Notes under the pieces: generated by a model
What the model was told of the DNA's origin: nothing
Database searches by the model: none
The model's input: only the letters and a program-made list of their open reading frames with translations
In this document: positions 18,401 to 25,761 of the stretch, piece by piece
Layout: every line of letters starts with the position of its first letter
How positions within the stretch are numbered: the first letter of the stretch is position 1
Assembly: GCA_015486895.1 (NCBI GenBank)
Contig: WFQT01000188.1
Location: forward strand, 1-40,972
From: Anaerolineae bacterium
GTDB taxonomy: Bacteria; Chloroflexota; Anaerolineae; JAADDB01
Length of the DNA: 40,972 bases
Direction: 5' to 3'
Made by a program: the position numbers and the translations under genes

Positions 18401-19319
18401 CGCGGGGAATATATGTGCAGTACCCGTAGTACGGAAAGATTGCCCAAAGCGGTCTCCACAGGGACCATACGTGTTGGCCAAGGGAAATGATGTGCCGCTG
18501 CATTCCGGGCCTGGGCAACAATGCGGTATAGTGACAACAGTGACTTCCGGCACGGAGCTCGCTGTCACAGCTCAGAGCGCGGATCGAGAATGGTGGAAAG
18601 TTAAATACACAGGCACCAGTGGATGGATAGCGAAGGGTCATGCGAGCCAGATCCGGGGGGCGGACAAAGAAATTGAGCCTTTGTCACTATCAAAAGTCAG
18701 GATATTGAAGAATACCGATATCTACGACTCGTCTGGCAATGTCGAGCACAAAGTTTACGCGGGCGATTATTTCAGTATTGTCGGTAAGAGCGGGGATGGG
18801 AACTGTTTGCAGGGTAGTCTCGGCGATACTGCCGGAGTTTGGATTGAAAGCAGCGCAGTGGAATACGCCAAAGAAAACGTTTGCGCTGTGCCCGTAGTGC
18901 AAGCAAAGTGTCCTGAACGGCACACATTTGTCCCTCCATGCATAGACAACTATACAATCCTTTTCCCGCGTCCTGGTGCTACTATTAGTGGGAACGTAAC
19001 CATTACGGGGAATATAGCTGTTTCTGGCTTCCAGCAATATAAGGTAGAGTATGTGAAGTTGTCTGACGACGCGAGATTGCGAGTGGAAAGAGAAAATGGG
19101 GTCCCAACTCCAACACCGTTACCGGATGGGAAATGGCATGTAATTGTTAAAGGTGTGAAGGCTCCCGCGCATGCGCATGAGCTGGCTACTTGGGCTACGA
19201 CTTCCGTTCCTGATGGAGTATATGAATTACGTTTAGTCATCGATTATGTCCAGAACGGCCACTGGAAGTATGAGCCCAGGTGTCGCATTCGGGTCAGGGT
19301 GCAGAACAAAAAGCCGTAG
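15402..19319 (+). CDS. Large membrane protein with five outer SH3-like domains
   Basis: 1305 residues. ATG 15402 shares one base with the stop of the pseudokinase. Four membrane helices lie near residues 25-42, 66-86, 93-111 and 118-136. The long remainder is probably outside: an unrecognised region (140-780) including helical parts, then five tandem bacterial SH3-like domains near 781-865, 868-935, 941-1010, 1020-1090 and 1096-1165, each closing with a GWI or VWI motif. A C-terminal Ig-like domain near 1183-1300 has YTILFPRPGATISG at its start. SH3 domains 2-3 and 4-5 form a duplicated pair. Many paired Cys in the SH3 units (for example ERCEKV and QQCGIV) fit an exported, oxidised domain. 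Family knowledge: such SH3 domains often bind peptidoglycan. With the pseudokinase it would link cell wall state to the cytosol (inference). Confidence 0.83.
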   Translation: MIDLIFDFLNNLLANWIWDVAGHDLVIAGAISVVLLLLAVARFQEGGSADSKVSALWKILLAQSTKILFFLFGVAWGVLWFETGFVAAGRWVPKLMLLVFALVLVYVVWSFRTENWVWCYAVLMVALFIMFLYPTPASWVHGDLASVYVEVSPRYRETALQNVQIGSELARHHIYSTIKFSWAGAKRQNPVRYLQYIRRNALYDAAVMITDDGEKDSNWHISFDPPINGTDRITVTTHVSMEYVISGYLARLRISHGLDAPSYHDMSTFLELLFPMGKVSGWEGLPDESFKSLDVATRTIPDLSYLILKSAFQTRNWDLLNWKVPTSDLDLESWSKKRVEDSSDKETRKNVKFAKQLLLLGIAIQRRELDSAVELDKNLHDEMTAWGESLPSSLTTKYYILHVKLGLLYIDLSKDRVQIGSDDLKHLMKKGEAYQDERDLLLGQIYLDYSSLIGKGGLADNERMSEAAKRLQSACTEAVHTDSPLSGIEACYWGYDRIPPVLSTVDWMGQAQKIADRYHISLKEAFVENARSSIEAIQAEKKIELPIQLMAFVPSTERSSKEIVLRIKDEYNKDAGTCVLKLQNGIGSHDAIQEYRSDSSCKVTVGTDYHYRWSENKQHSGTITLKPRKYFLYWTPSGGTERKFSLVPLVLDLRPMPIDIHLEFQPQQRFHVVGEPITLTAYFRGSLSSAHASELMNMISTHVKFNAEIRPAAPLHGKCPLETPVPLNTDGSQVVSGRWIPRVGACDAYNVRVKGVSLGHVVYIGTMPLQSQVIKLDNIVPCTMQIADNNVVWIYGGPSAQHYDRIKRPEAGETFKVTGKDAFNERWVRIDLGDGKEGWIYNSPGHVIVHGSLSDVPILDKRPPSNPHVITVRDVILLSGPGERCEKVSKMGPGTDLKIQAQSVDGQWWKVQYKGGTGWIRKDNVGQVQGTTEEIKALWPLDVKIVKETNTYDSYGDYGSKALVGDRFSVTGKSQDGKCLQSYLGDVSGVWIDSSAVEYIAGNICAVPVVRKDCPKRSPQGPYVLAKGNDVPLHSGPGQQCGIVTTVTSGTELAVTAQSADREWWKVKYTGTSGWIAKGHASQIRGADKEIEPLSLSKVRILKNTDIYDSSGNVEHKVYAGDYFSIVGKSGDGNCLQGSLGDTAGVWIESSAVEYAKENVCAVPVVQAKCPERHTFVPPCIDNYTILFPRPGATISGNVTITGNIAVSGFQQYKVEYVKLSDDARLRVERENGVPTPTPLPDGKWHVIVKGVKAPAHAHELATWATTSVPDGVYELRLVIDYVQNGHWKYEPRCRIRVRVQNKKP

Positions 19320-19771
19320 CAAGTTGTAGCGGTGATTCTCTGCGAGACGGTGTCGTGGCCAGGGGGGTATCATGAATCTGGCGCTCCACTGCGGAGGAAA
19401 AGAGTGGTAAATTATGGTTCTTGCCAACATTGGGCGAAGCCACTCCTTGGAGAGGTTCGCTTTGTTCACTTCCGGGCGCCAACCAGTCTGACTGCGATCT
19501 CACTGATGCTGACTGGCATTCGGCAGCCCCCAGGTTGCCGGTGGGTTCCTTCTGGTGCGGTATAGTTCACAGCGGATGGCAGTAACAATGCCATTTGGAG
19601 CAGTCTGCGCTTTAGCCGCATCGACGACGCGACGGCGTGGCCTCGAGATGGCAGGTTGCGGACTTTGTTGGAGCGCGACAAGAGTTTTTTTGACGCTCTG
19701 CGGCTCTACGGCCGGTATTTTCAAAGGATTTATCGTTAGTCTATGGCACACTATTGCGGATGAAAATTGAG

Positions 19772-19803
19772 ATCAGCGTGCATCAGCGTTAATCAGCGTT
19801 CCA
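19772..19803. repeat. Three ATCAGCGT copies at exact 10-base spacing
   Basis: ATCAGCGT occurs at 19772, 19782 and 19792, followed by TCCA. The element sits 31 bases before the lipoprotein start. A period of one helical turn could suit a cooperative binding protein, but related words at 10222-10251 and at the window end suggest a dispersed genomic repeat instead. Confidence 0.55.
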
Positions 19804-19818
19804 TTTTCGAGAGCGAAT

Positions 19819-19827
19819 GGGGGGGGG
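19819..19827 (+). promoter_or_regulatory. G9 tract serving as ribosome binding region
   Basis: Nine consecutive G precede the lipoprotein ATG (19834) by 6 bases, in place of the AGGAGG type seen at many other genes here. Homopolymer runs can slip, and a change in length here would alter spacing or strength, not the reading frame. Confidence 0.4.
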
Positions 19828-19833
19828 AACAAC

Positions 19834-20706
19834 ATGTTCAACTGGAAACGGGCTGTCTTGGTATTATCGACATCGTTACTCGCGACTATTCTGCTTTCTG
19901 CTTGTTCTTTTCAGGTGAACGTCTATGTGCATAAAGGGGAGAAATGGAAAGTCGAAGAAAAACTGGCTATGCCGAAGAACTTGGGCAGCCTCGGCCTCCA
20001 GATGGAGGGATTGGGCATCAACTTGCCACTGAACACGGAGTTGCCGCTGACTATGGCTTTCAATCAGATGACGGCTGCTTGTCCGCAACACGGGTGGGAA
20101 TGCAAAGTAGACAAATCCACCAAGAAGGACGGGACAATCTTTCTGTTCACGGCGCAAGGTCAGGGCTATGATTCTTTGCAGACATTCCTTAATTCCGCGG
20201 GAACTTCTTTTGGGCAGCAGTTCCAGGGAAAAAGCGGAAACATCGCGATCCCTTCGCTCACCGTTCGGGAAGAGAACGGCGGGGTGCACATTGCTGATGC
20301 TTCCGTTGGCGCCCAGCCGTTGACTGCAGAATCGAAAGCGTTGATTGGCTCACTGTTTCCGGTAAAAGTTCGCATTCACGGCCGGAAGATCATTGGTAGC
20401 AATGCCGATGAAGTCCAAGGAGGCACAGCTATCTGGAATTCGGCACGTCCGATAGATGTGACCTTGGTCCCCGGCGGTGCCACATCCTTGCCTGCCATGC
20501 TGGGGTTGGCGCTTGCCGGAGTTGTAATTGTATTTGGCCTCGTAGTGGCTGCCATAAAGCTGTTGCCCTCCAAATTCTCTTTTGGCAAGGTACACAACGT
20601 ACCTCCCGAATGGGGCAGTGACACATGGGGAAACGAGGGCGAGCCGGACTACGGGGAATCTGCCTCTTTTGACGAGTACGGAGATGATGCAGATGAGTGG
20701 TCTTAA
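19834..20706 (+). CDS. Lipoprotein with C-terminal membrane helix and acidic tail (LppM/DUF3153-like)
   Basis: 290 residues. The signal sequence ends in a lipobox, LLSAC, with the lipidated Cys at 24. The outer region to about residue 225 has a strand-rich pattern and a motif near the end (HGRKIIGSNADEVQGG, then AIW) typical of LppM/DUF3153-type lipoproteins. That family call is by eye and moderate. A membrane helix near 228-250 follows, then a basic spot and an acidic, Trp/Tyr/Asp/Gly-rich tail ending DDADEWS. If the lipid is outside and the helix crosses once, the tail faces the cytosol. The tail resembles that of the VWA protein (EENGWDTGEYGDY). Both could dock the same cytosolic partner, perhaps a tubulin-like protein (inference). 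The kinase gene follows after 44 bases. Confidence 0.8.
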   Translation: MFNWKRAVLVLSTSLLATILLSACSFQVNVYVHKGEKWKVEEKLAMPKNLGSLGLQMEGLGINLPLNTELPLTMAFNQMTAACPQHGWECKVDKSTKKDGTIFLFTAQGQGYDSLQTFLNSAGTSFGQQFQGKSGNIAIPSLTVREENGGVHIADASVGAQPLTAESKALIGSLFPVKVRIHGRKIIGSNADEVQGGTAIWNSARPIDVTLVPGGATSLPAMLGLALAGVVIVFGLVVAAIKLLPSKFSFGKVHNVPPEWGSDTWGNEGEPDYGESASFDEYGDDADEWS

Positions 20707-20750
20707 CGTTGAATTGCGGTATAGTTAGGGTTGAGAGCGGGGAAAAGCAA

Positions 20751-22973
20751 ATGACGGACCAGGATATTCCGTTGCTTCATGATGATAAAACGCGGCTTCG
20801 CTCAGAGCGAGGTTCCTCGCGCTCGCGAGCCGGTGAAAATCCTGACGAACTTAAAACGCGGTTGAAACCGGATGGGCGATTGGCGGAAAGCGGCGCAGAT
20901 AACGGTCTTGTGGTAGCCGGTTATACCACTATACGTCGTATCGGGGCGGGGGGATTCAGCACTGTCTATCAGGCTCGCGATGCCGCAGGCCGTGACGTAG
21001 CGATAAAAGTTTTGAACGAGAACTTTGCCCATTCTGAAGATATTTTAGAACGTTTTCGACGGGCTGCAACGATTGTGGAGAAGTTTGATCATCCTAATAT
21101 AGTGCATGTGTTGGGACTGGTTGACGCCGGCGGCCGGCCGGGGCTGGTCATGGAGTTTGTCCAAGGGAGAACCTTGGAAGAGGTCGTACAAGAAGAAAAC
21201 GGACTGCCCGTGGATCAATCCATTAGCATTGCCGCTCAAATGTGTGATGCTTTGGCTTATGCGCACAAACGGGGTGTGATTCATCGTGATGTCAAACCGT
21301 CGAATATCCTTTTGCTACCTAAGAATGATCACGCACAAGAGGGCTGGATCGCCAAGCTGACGGACTTTGACATTGCCAAGATTGTCACCGAGACTGGATT
21401 CACTCATTCCGGGACACAAATGGGGACGCCGTACTTTGTAGCCCCGGAACAGTGGCAAGGAAAACATGACATTGATGGCCGGGCTGATGTTTTCAGCTTA
21501 GGCGTCGTCTTGTACTACATGCTTACAGGTACCGTGCCTCAAGGGCGCTTTGGCCACCCTTCTGATACCAACCCGGACATACCCCGCCGGATTGGAAGTG
21601 TTATCCTGAAAGCCGTTGCCCTAAACAGGGACATTCGTTATCCGGATATGGTTGCTCTAAAGAAAGCGTTAGTGGGCGACAGGGTAACGAAAGCTTCTCA
21701 AGATATTCCATTTGAGTTCCGTTTGGGAGTACAAGCACATAGTTTGGACGAATTGGTTGACCAGTGTGATGCAGACTGGGCTACAGGACTGCAGCATCTT
21801 GAGGATGGCGACATTCTTATCTGGCTGGAACGTGTCAGTCCGGATCTTGTGCCATGTGTACAAAGTGCTATAGCTGGGACGGGAAATCGTGATGAGGCAT
21901 TGGAAAAGACGTTGCACTGCATAGATCCGTTTCTGCCGTGGCCAGTGCTGGAAACAGATCCGTTTTCGCTAAATTTTGAGGAACTGGCCCCCGGCGAGCA
22001 GCAAACAAGAACGATAACGATTCACAATCCCAGTCGCGGCTATTTGTTAGGGCAGATTGCTGAAACGCCTGAATGGATAACCGTGGGGTCAGAGGTGTTC
22101 AGGTGTTTGGCAGGGGAGAGCCGGACGATAAGTATTCAGGTGCAGGTACCGGAAAAGGCCCAATCACAGGCTATGAATGGGGCGTTGCGATTGGAGTCTA
22201 ACGGCGGGAATGCCAGTATCCCTGTTTCTGTGACTGTCGGGCGGCGACTCTTGCTTCGGCCTGACTACTCCGTGGGCTCGTTGGAAGAGTTATGTGATAG
22301 TGCTCAGCATGATTGGTACCAGATTCGTGCATTGTTATACAACGGCACGTTAGCTGACTGGTTGCGTCAGAGTTTACTTCTCTTCAGTCTGGCGAATGCG
22401 GCCAAAGACGTCGTGTCCCGGGAACAGGATCGTGATGCCGGTCTTTTCGGTTTCTTGGCGGACAATTGTCCAGATCCCAAGCGATGCTTGCCGCCAAGAT
22501 TAGTCACCCGGTCGACTCGCGTGGGTTTCGGTAAAGGCATTCGTCAGCTAGACCCTGTTCGGGTAACTATCCGAAATATTGGCGGCGGCGATTTGCGGAG
22601 TTTGAAGATCGTTGGTCGGCCAAATTGGGCAAAAGTGAGAATAGCCAAAGCAGGTCAGCGACGTGTACTCGTTGAACTGGCCGGGGAAAGGCGTAAAGCC
22701 AACAGTAGCGTTTCGGTAGGTGTTGTGAAGTTCTCTTTGCCTGATGATAATCCAGTGCCTAAATGGGGCAGTGTCAAGATAGGAATCACCATGGAAGTTC
22801 CGCTTGTGTTAAGGCTCTTTGAACAAATTATCTCTTGGCGGGTGTTGGTTGCCGGTCTTCTGATCGGGACTGCTGGAGTGATTTTGGCCCACTTTGTTGG
22901 CTGGCAATGGGTGTTACTGGTGGTTGTTGTCAGTGTGGTCAGCTTTGCAATAGTGTTCTATTCGTTTTCATAG
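20751..22973 (+). CDS. Ser/Thr kinase with DFD motif, helical and Ig-like repeats (copy 1)
   Basis: 740 residues from ATG 20751; this start fits the paralogue at 23307 exactly. A disordered N-terminus carries DDKTRLR (T14) and ELKTRLK (T36), candidate phospho-Thr sites. The kinase domain is near 58-325: Gly loop GAGGFSTV, K86, HRD 178-180. DFG is DFD (205-207), yet Lys, HRD and the following Asn are present, so it may still be active. After the kinase a helical motif D-W-x(5)-L-x(2)-G-x(3)-W-L occurs, followed by an Ig-like region reminiscent of ASPM/SPD-2/Hydin folds, and the pair is then repeated. The C-terminus has two membrane helices (about 695-738) with nothing behind them, so the whole protein apart from the hairpin is cytosolic and no outer sensor exists. 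Confidence 0.88.
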   Translation: MTDQDIPLLHDDKTRLRSERGSSRSRAGENPDELKTRLKPDGRLAESGADNGLVVAGYTTIRRIGAGGFSTVYQARDAAGRDVAIKVLNENFAHSEDILERFRRAATIVEKFDHPNIVHVLGLVDAGGRPGLVMEFVQGRTLEEVVQEENGLPVDQSISIAAQMCDALAYAHKRGVIHRDVKPSNILLLPKNDHAQEGWIAKLTDFDIAKIVTETGFTHSGTQMGTPYFVAPEQWQGKHDIDGRADVFSLGVVLYYMLTGTVPQGRFGHPSDTNPDIPRRIGSVILKAVALNRDIRYPDMVALKKALVGDRVTKASQDIPFEFRLGVQAHSLDELVDQCDADWATGLQHLEDGDILIWLERVSPDLVPCVQSAIAGTGNRDEALEKTLHCIDPFLPWPVLETDPFSLNFEELAPGEQQTRTITIHNPSRGYLLGQIAETPEWITVGSEVFRCLAGESRTISIQVQVPEKAQSQAMNGALRLESNGGNASIPVSVTVGRRLLLRPDYSVGSLEELCDSAQHDWYQIRALLYNGTLADWLRQSLLLFSLANAAKDVVSREQDRDAGLFGFLADNCPDPKRCLPPRLVTRSTRVGFGKGIRQLDPVRVTIRNIGGGDLRSLKIVGRPNWAKVRIAKAGQRRVLVELAGERRKANSSVSVGVVKFSLPDDNPVPKWGSVKIGITMEVPLVLRLFEQIISWRVLVAGLLIGTAGVILAHFVGWQWVLLVVVVSVVSFAIVFYSFS

Positions 22974-22996
22974 TTTCCATAATGGAGGCACTAACA

Positions 22997-23263
22997 ATGA
23001 TAAACGAGGAGAAACTGTTGACGGATATTTTTGTTGGTGTGGTTGCTGGGTTAACAATAAGCTTTATCACTTGGCTTCTGCAAGGTACTATCCATTTAGT
23101 GGCAAAACACCCCTGGTTAATTCTGATTTCTGGAGTTGTCGTTGCGGTAATTACTGTTCTTGGTATTTTCTACTACCGCTACGTATCAGAACCAATTGTT
23201 TCCTCGCCAGTAGAGACCTTTGAGGATAATCTCAGCGGAGAAGATGAAAAGGATTATATTTGA
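22997..23263 (+). CDS. Small two-helix membrane protein with acidic tail
   Basis: 88 residues from ATG 22997, with GGAGG (22984-22988) 8 bases upstream; the frame is open further up but overlaps the kinase. Two membrane helices lie near residues 10-35 and 39-63, followed by a short acidic tail (FEDNLSGEDEKDYI). It lies 23 bases after one kinase and about 44 before its paralogue, so it is almost surely co-transcribed. It was not recognised as any family. The size and place suggest a subunit that pairs with the membrane hairpins of the two neighbouring kinases, which otherwise lack an outer part. Confidence 0.75.
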   Translation: MINEEKLLTDIFVGVVAGLTISFITWLLQGTIHLVAKHPWLILISGVVVAVITVLGIFYYRYVSEPIVSSPVETFEDNLSGEDEKDYI

Positions 23264-23306
23264 TTGTAGAGGAAAGTATAGTTTTGCTTGAGAAAGGAGA
23301 GAGTTG

Positions 23307-25505
23307 GTGATGGACCAAAATATTCCATTGCTCCACGATGATAAAACTAAACTTCGCAAAGAGCAAGATCAGTCGCGCTCACAGGCAGGTCAAAGTTCTG
23401 AAGAGCTTAAAACGCGGTTAAAACAAGACGGGCAGCCGGCGGAAAGCAGTGCAGACAATGGTCTTGTGGTAGCCAGTTATACCACTTTACGCCGTATTGG
23501 CGAGGGGGGCTTCAGCACTGTTTACCAGGCTCGCGATGCCGCAGGCCATGATGTAGCGATAAAGGTGTTGAATGAGAATTTTGTCGATTCCAGAGAGATT
23601 TTAGAGCGCTTTCGGCGAGCTGCAGCTATTGTAGAGAAATTCGACCATCCTAACATTGTGCATGTGTTGGGACTGGTTGATGTTGGCGGCCGGCCGGGGC
23701 TGGTCATGGAATTTGTTCAGGGCAAGACTTTAGAACAAGTGATTCAAGAAAAGAGTGCGTTAGGTGTAGACCAAGCCGTCAACATTGCCGTGCAAATGTG
23801 CGATGCTTTGGCTTATGCTCACGAAAGGGGTGTGATCCATCGCGATGTCAAACCATCCAATATTCTCTTGCTGCCCAAAGGAAGCGATAGCCAAGAGAAA
23901 TGGGTTGCCAAGCTGACTGACTTTGATATTGCCAAAATCGTCACCGAAACCGGATTTACACGTTCTCGCATCCAGATGGGGACGCCGTATTTCGTAGCTC
24001 CGGAGCAGTGGCAAGGCAAACATGACATCGATGGCCGGGCCGATGTGTTTAGCTTGGGGGTGGTCCTGTACTACATGCTCACGGGCACAGTGCCTCAAGG
24101 GCGCTTTGGTCACCCTTCAGACACAAATCCTGGCATACCCCGTAGGGTCGGTAGCGTTATCCTGAAAGCTGTAGCTCTCAATAGGGACATTCGTTATCCC
24201 GACATGGCTGAGTTGAAGAAAGCATTAGTCGGAGACAAAATGACGAAGGCTACTCGGGACATTCCATTCGAGTTTCAATCTGGGCCGCCAGCGCACAGCA
24301 TATACGATCTGGTTGAGCGATGCGACTCTGATTGGGCGACAGGACTGCAGCATCTCAAGGATGGTGATATTCTCATTTGGCTCAAGCGCGTAAAGCCAGA
24401 ACTTGTGCCATGTGTGCAGAAGGCAGTGGCTACAAAGGGGAACCGTGATGAAGGCTTGGAGGAGGCCTTGCACTGCATGGATCCGGCGCTTCCGTGGCCT
24501 GTGCTGGAAACAGAGCCTCTTTCGGTGAGCTTCGGGGAGTTAGCACCTGGCGAGCGCAGATCAAAAACGATAACGATTCATAACCCTAGCCGAGGTTTCT
24601 TATCCGGTAAAGTGGGCAAAATGCCGGAATGGCTCCAAGTCAAAGGCAAGGTGTTTCATTGCCATACCGGGGGCAGTCAAAAGTTAGTTTTAGTAGCGAA
24701 GGCACCGTCAAAGCCGTCGTTCGGGCCTGTAGAGGGAGAGTTACGAATTGAATCTAACGGCGGCAAAGCGACTATTCCTCTTTCTATGACAGTCGCTAAC
24801 CGGCTATTGATCCGATCTGACTTTTCTGTCAGTACGTTGTTAGAGCTCTGTCATGTTGCTCGTCAGGAGTGGATCCGCATTAGGAGGCTATTATATGATG
24901 GCTCCATAAGCGACTGGCTACGGGAAAGCCGCCTGCACTTCAAGATAGCAAATGAGGCGAAAAAGATCATGACGACCGAGGATGATCGCGACGCAGGCCT
25001 CTTCCACTTTCTACAGGAACATTGTCCTCAACCGGAATCTTGTTTGCCGGCAAAGCTAGACACCAAAACATCCACCGTCGATCTCGGTAAAGGGCGCGGC
25101 AAACTGCCGCCTGTGCGCATCAGAGTCAGAAATACGGGCGGGAACACGTTGCAGAATTTGGCAGTTAGCGATCGGTCTCCTTGGATACGGGCCGACATCA
25201 TCAAAACCGGCGACCATCAGGCCATTGTCGAAGTTCTTGGCAGTGGACGTCACCTTAGCCCCGGAGTACGACAAGGTTTTGTCAAGCTTTCCGTCCCCGA
25301 TTCTCCTGTGCCTGCCTGGGGGAATACGACCATCGATGTAAACATGGAAGTTCTTCCGTCGTTTCCCAAGTGGTTGGTATTTGTCATCATCTTGTTGGCG
25401 GTGGCAGGTGTAGCTATGGGGTTTGTTATTGACTGGCGAATTTCGCTTAGCATCACTGGCGCACTTATTGTCAGTGTGTTAACTGTCTTCTCGCTTTTGT
25501 CGTAA
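23307..25505 (+). CDS. Ser/Thr kinase with DFD motif, helical and Ig-like repeats (copy 2)
   Basis: 732 residues. GTG 23307 is chosen because AGGAG (23295-23299) is 7 bases upstream and the residues line up with copy 1 (M-x-D-Q-[DN]-IPLLHDDKT). Kinase landmarks share the same numbering: T14 and T36 motifs (DDKTKLR, ELKTRLK), K86, HRD 178-180, DFD 205-207. About 50 residues from GTPYFVAPEQWQG onward are identical to copy 1, while the second half is more diverged, so the pair is a tandem duplication with the kinase under stronger constraint or partly converted. The D-W...G...W-L helical motif and Ig-like module also occur twice. It ends in two membrane helices. The shared DFD means this is a stable feature of the subfamily, not decay. 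Role inferred: paired kinases with different cytosolic binding modules. Confidence 0.88.
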   Translation: MMDQNIPLLHDDKTKLRKEQDQSRSQAGQSSEELKTRLKQDGQPAESSADNGLVVASYTTLRRIGEGGFSTVYQARDAAGHDVAIKVLNENFVDSREILERFRRAAAIVEKFDHPNIVHVLGLVDVGGRPGLVMEFVQGKTLEQVIQEKSALGVDQAVNIAVQMCDALAYAHERGVIHRDVKPSNILLLPKGSDSQEKWVAKLTDFDIAKIVTETGFTRSRIQMGTPYFVAPEQWQGKHDIDGRADVFSLGVVLYYMLTGTVPQGRFGHPSDTNPGIPRRVGSVILKAVALNRDIRYPDMAELKKALVGDKMTKATRDIPFEFQSGPPAHSIYDLVERCDSDWATGLQHLKDGDILIWLKRVKPELVPCVQKAVATKGNRDEGLEEALHCMDPALPWPVLETEPLSVSFGELAPGERRSKTITIHNPSRGFLSGKVGKMPEWLQVKGKVFHCHTGGSQKLVLVAKAPSKPSFGPVEGELRIESNGGKATIPLSMTVANRLLIRSDFSVSTLLELCHVARQEWIRIRRLLYDGSISDWLRESRLHFKIANEAKKIMTTEDDRDAGLFHFLQEHCPQPESCLPAKLDTKTSTVDLGKGRGKLPPVRIRVRNTGGNTLQNLAVSDRSPWIRADIIKTGDHQAIVEVLGSGRHLSPGVRQGFVKLSVPDSPVPAWGNTTIDVNMEVLPSFPKWLVFVIILLAVAGVAMGFVIDWRISLSITGALIVSVLTVFSLLS

Positions 25506-25761
25506 GGTATTATTGCGGTGGACTTGTTCTCTTGTGCCGAGTACCCAAAGACAGGGTTTCTCAGGCCGATTGCTAAGTTAGAGAGTGCAGCCCCCGGGGA
25601 GTGCGACAGGGGCGTTCTTGGGCTCTTTGCATCTTCATGGTTCTGTTTCAGAGATATGCAGAAAGAGGAAGCTTGTTCGCTGTCTACGGAAATAGCGGAA
25701 TGCAGGTTCTGCTTTTATCGTCTAAAGAAGCAGTTGTTATGAAACAATACGGAGCACAGCG

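Larger units (their letters stand above)
19320..19833. other. 514-base gap before lipoprotein gene
   Basis: No gene is supported; two short overlapping open frames (19332-19565 and 19555-19770) have no ribosome site or recognisable content. It holds a triple 10-base-phased ATCAGCGT repeat (19772-19799) and a 9-G run just before the next start. No promoter could be assigned with confidence. Confidence 0.55.

Noticed and set aside
19332..19770. Two short overlapping frames in the gap before the lipoprotein
   Set aside because: No ribosome sites and no pattern of a real protein; the composition looks non-coding.
20751..25505. Calling both DFD kinases pseudokinases
   Set aside because: Catalytic Lys, HRD Asp, the Asn after it and the DFG Asp are all present; only the Gly is changed, equally in both copies.
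25518..25742. 74-codon frame between kinase copy 2 and the five-helix SH3 gene
   Set aside because: GTG start without a good ribosome site; Cys-rich content fits no family or neighbour.
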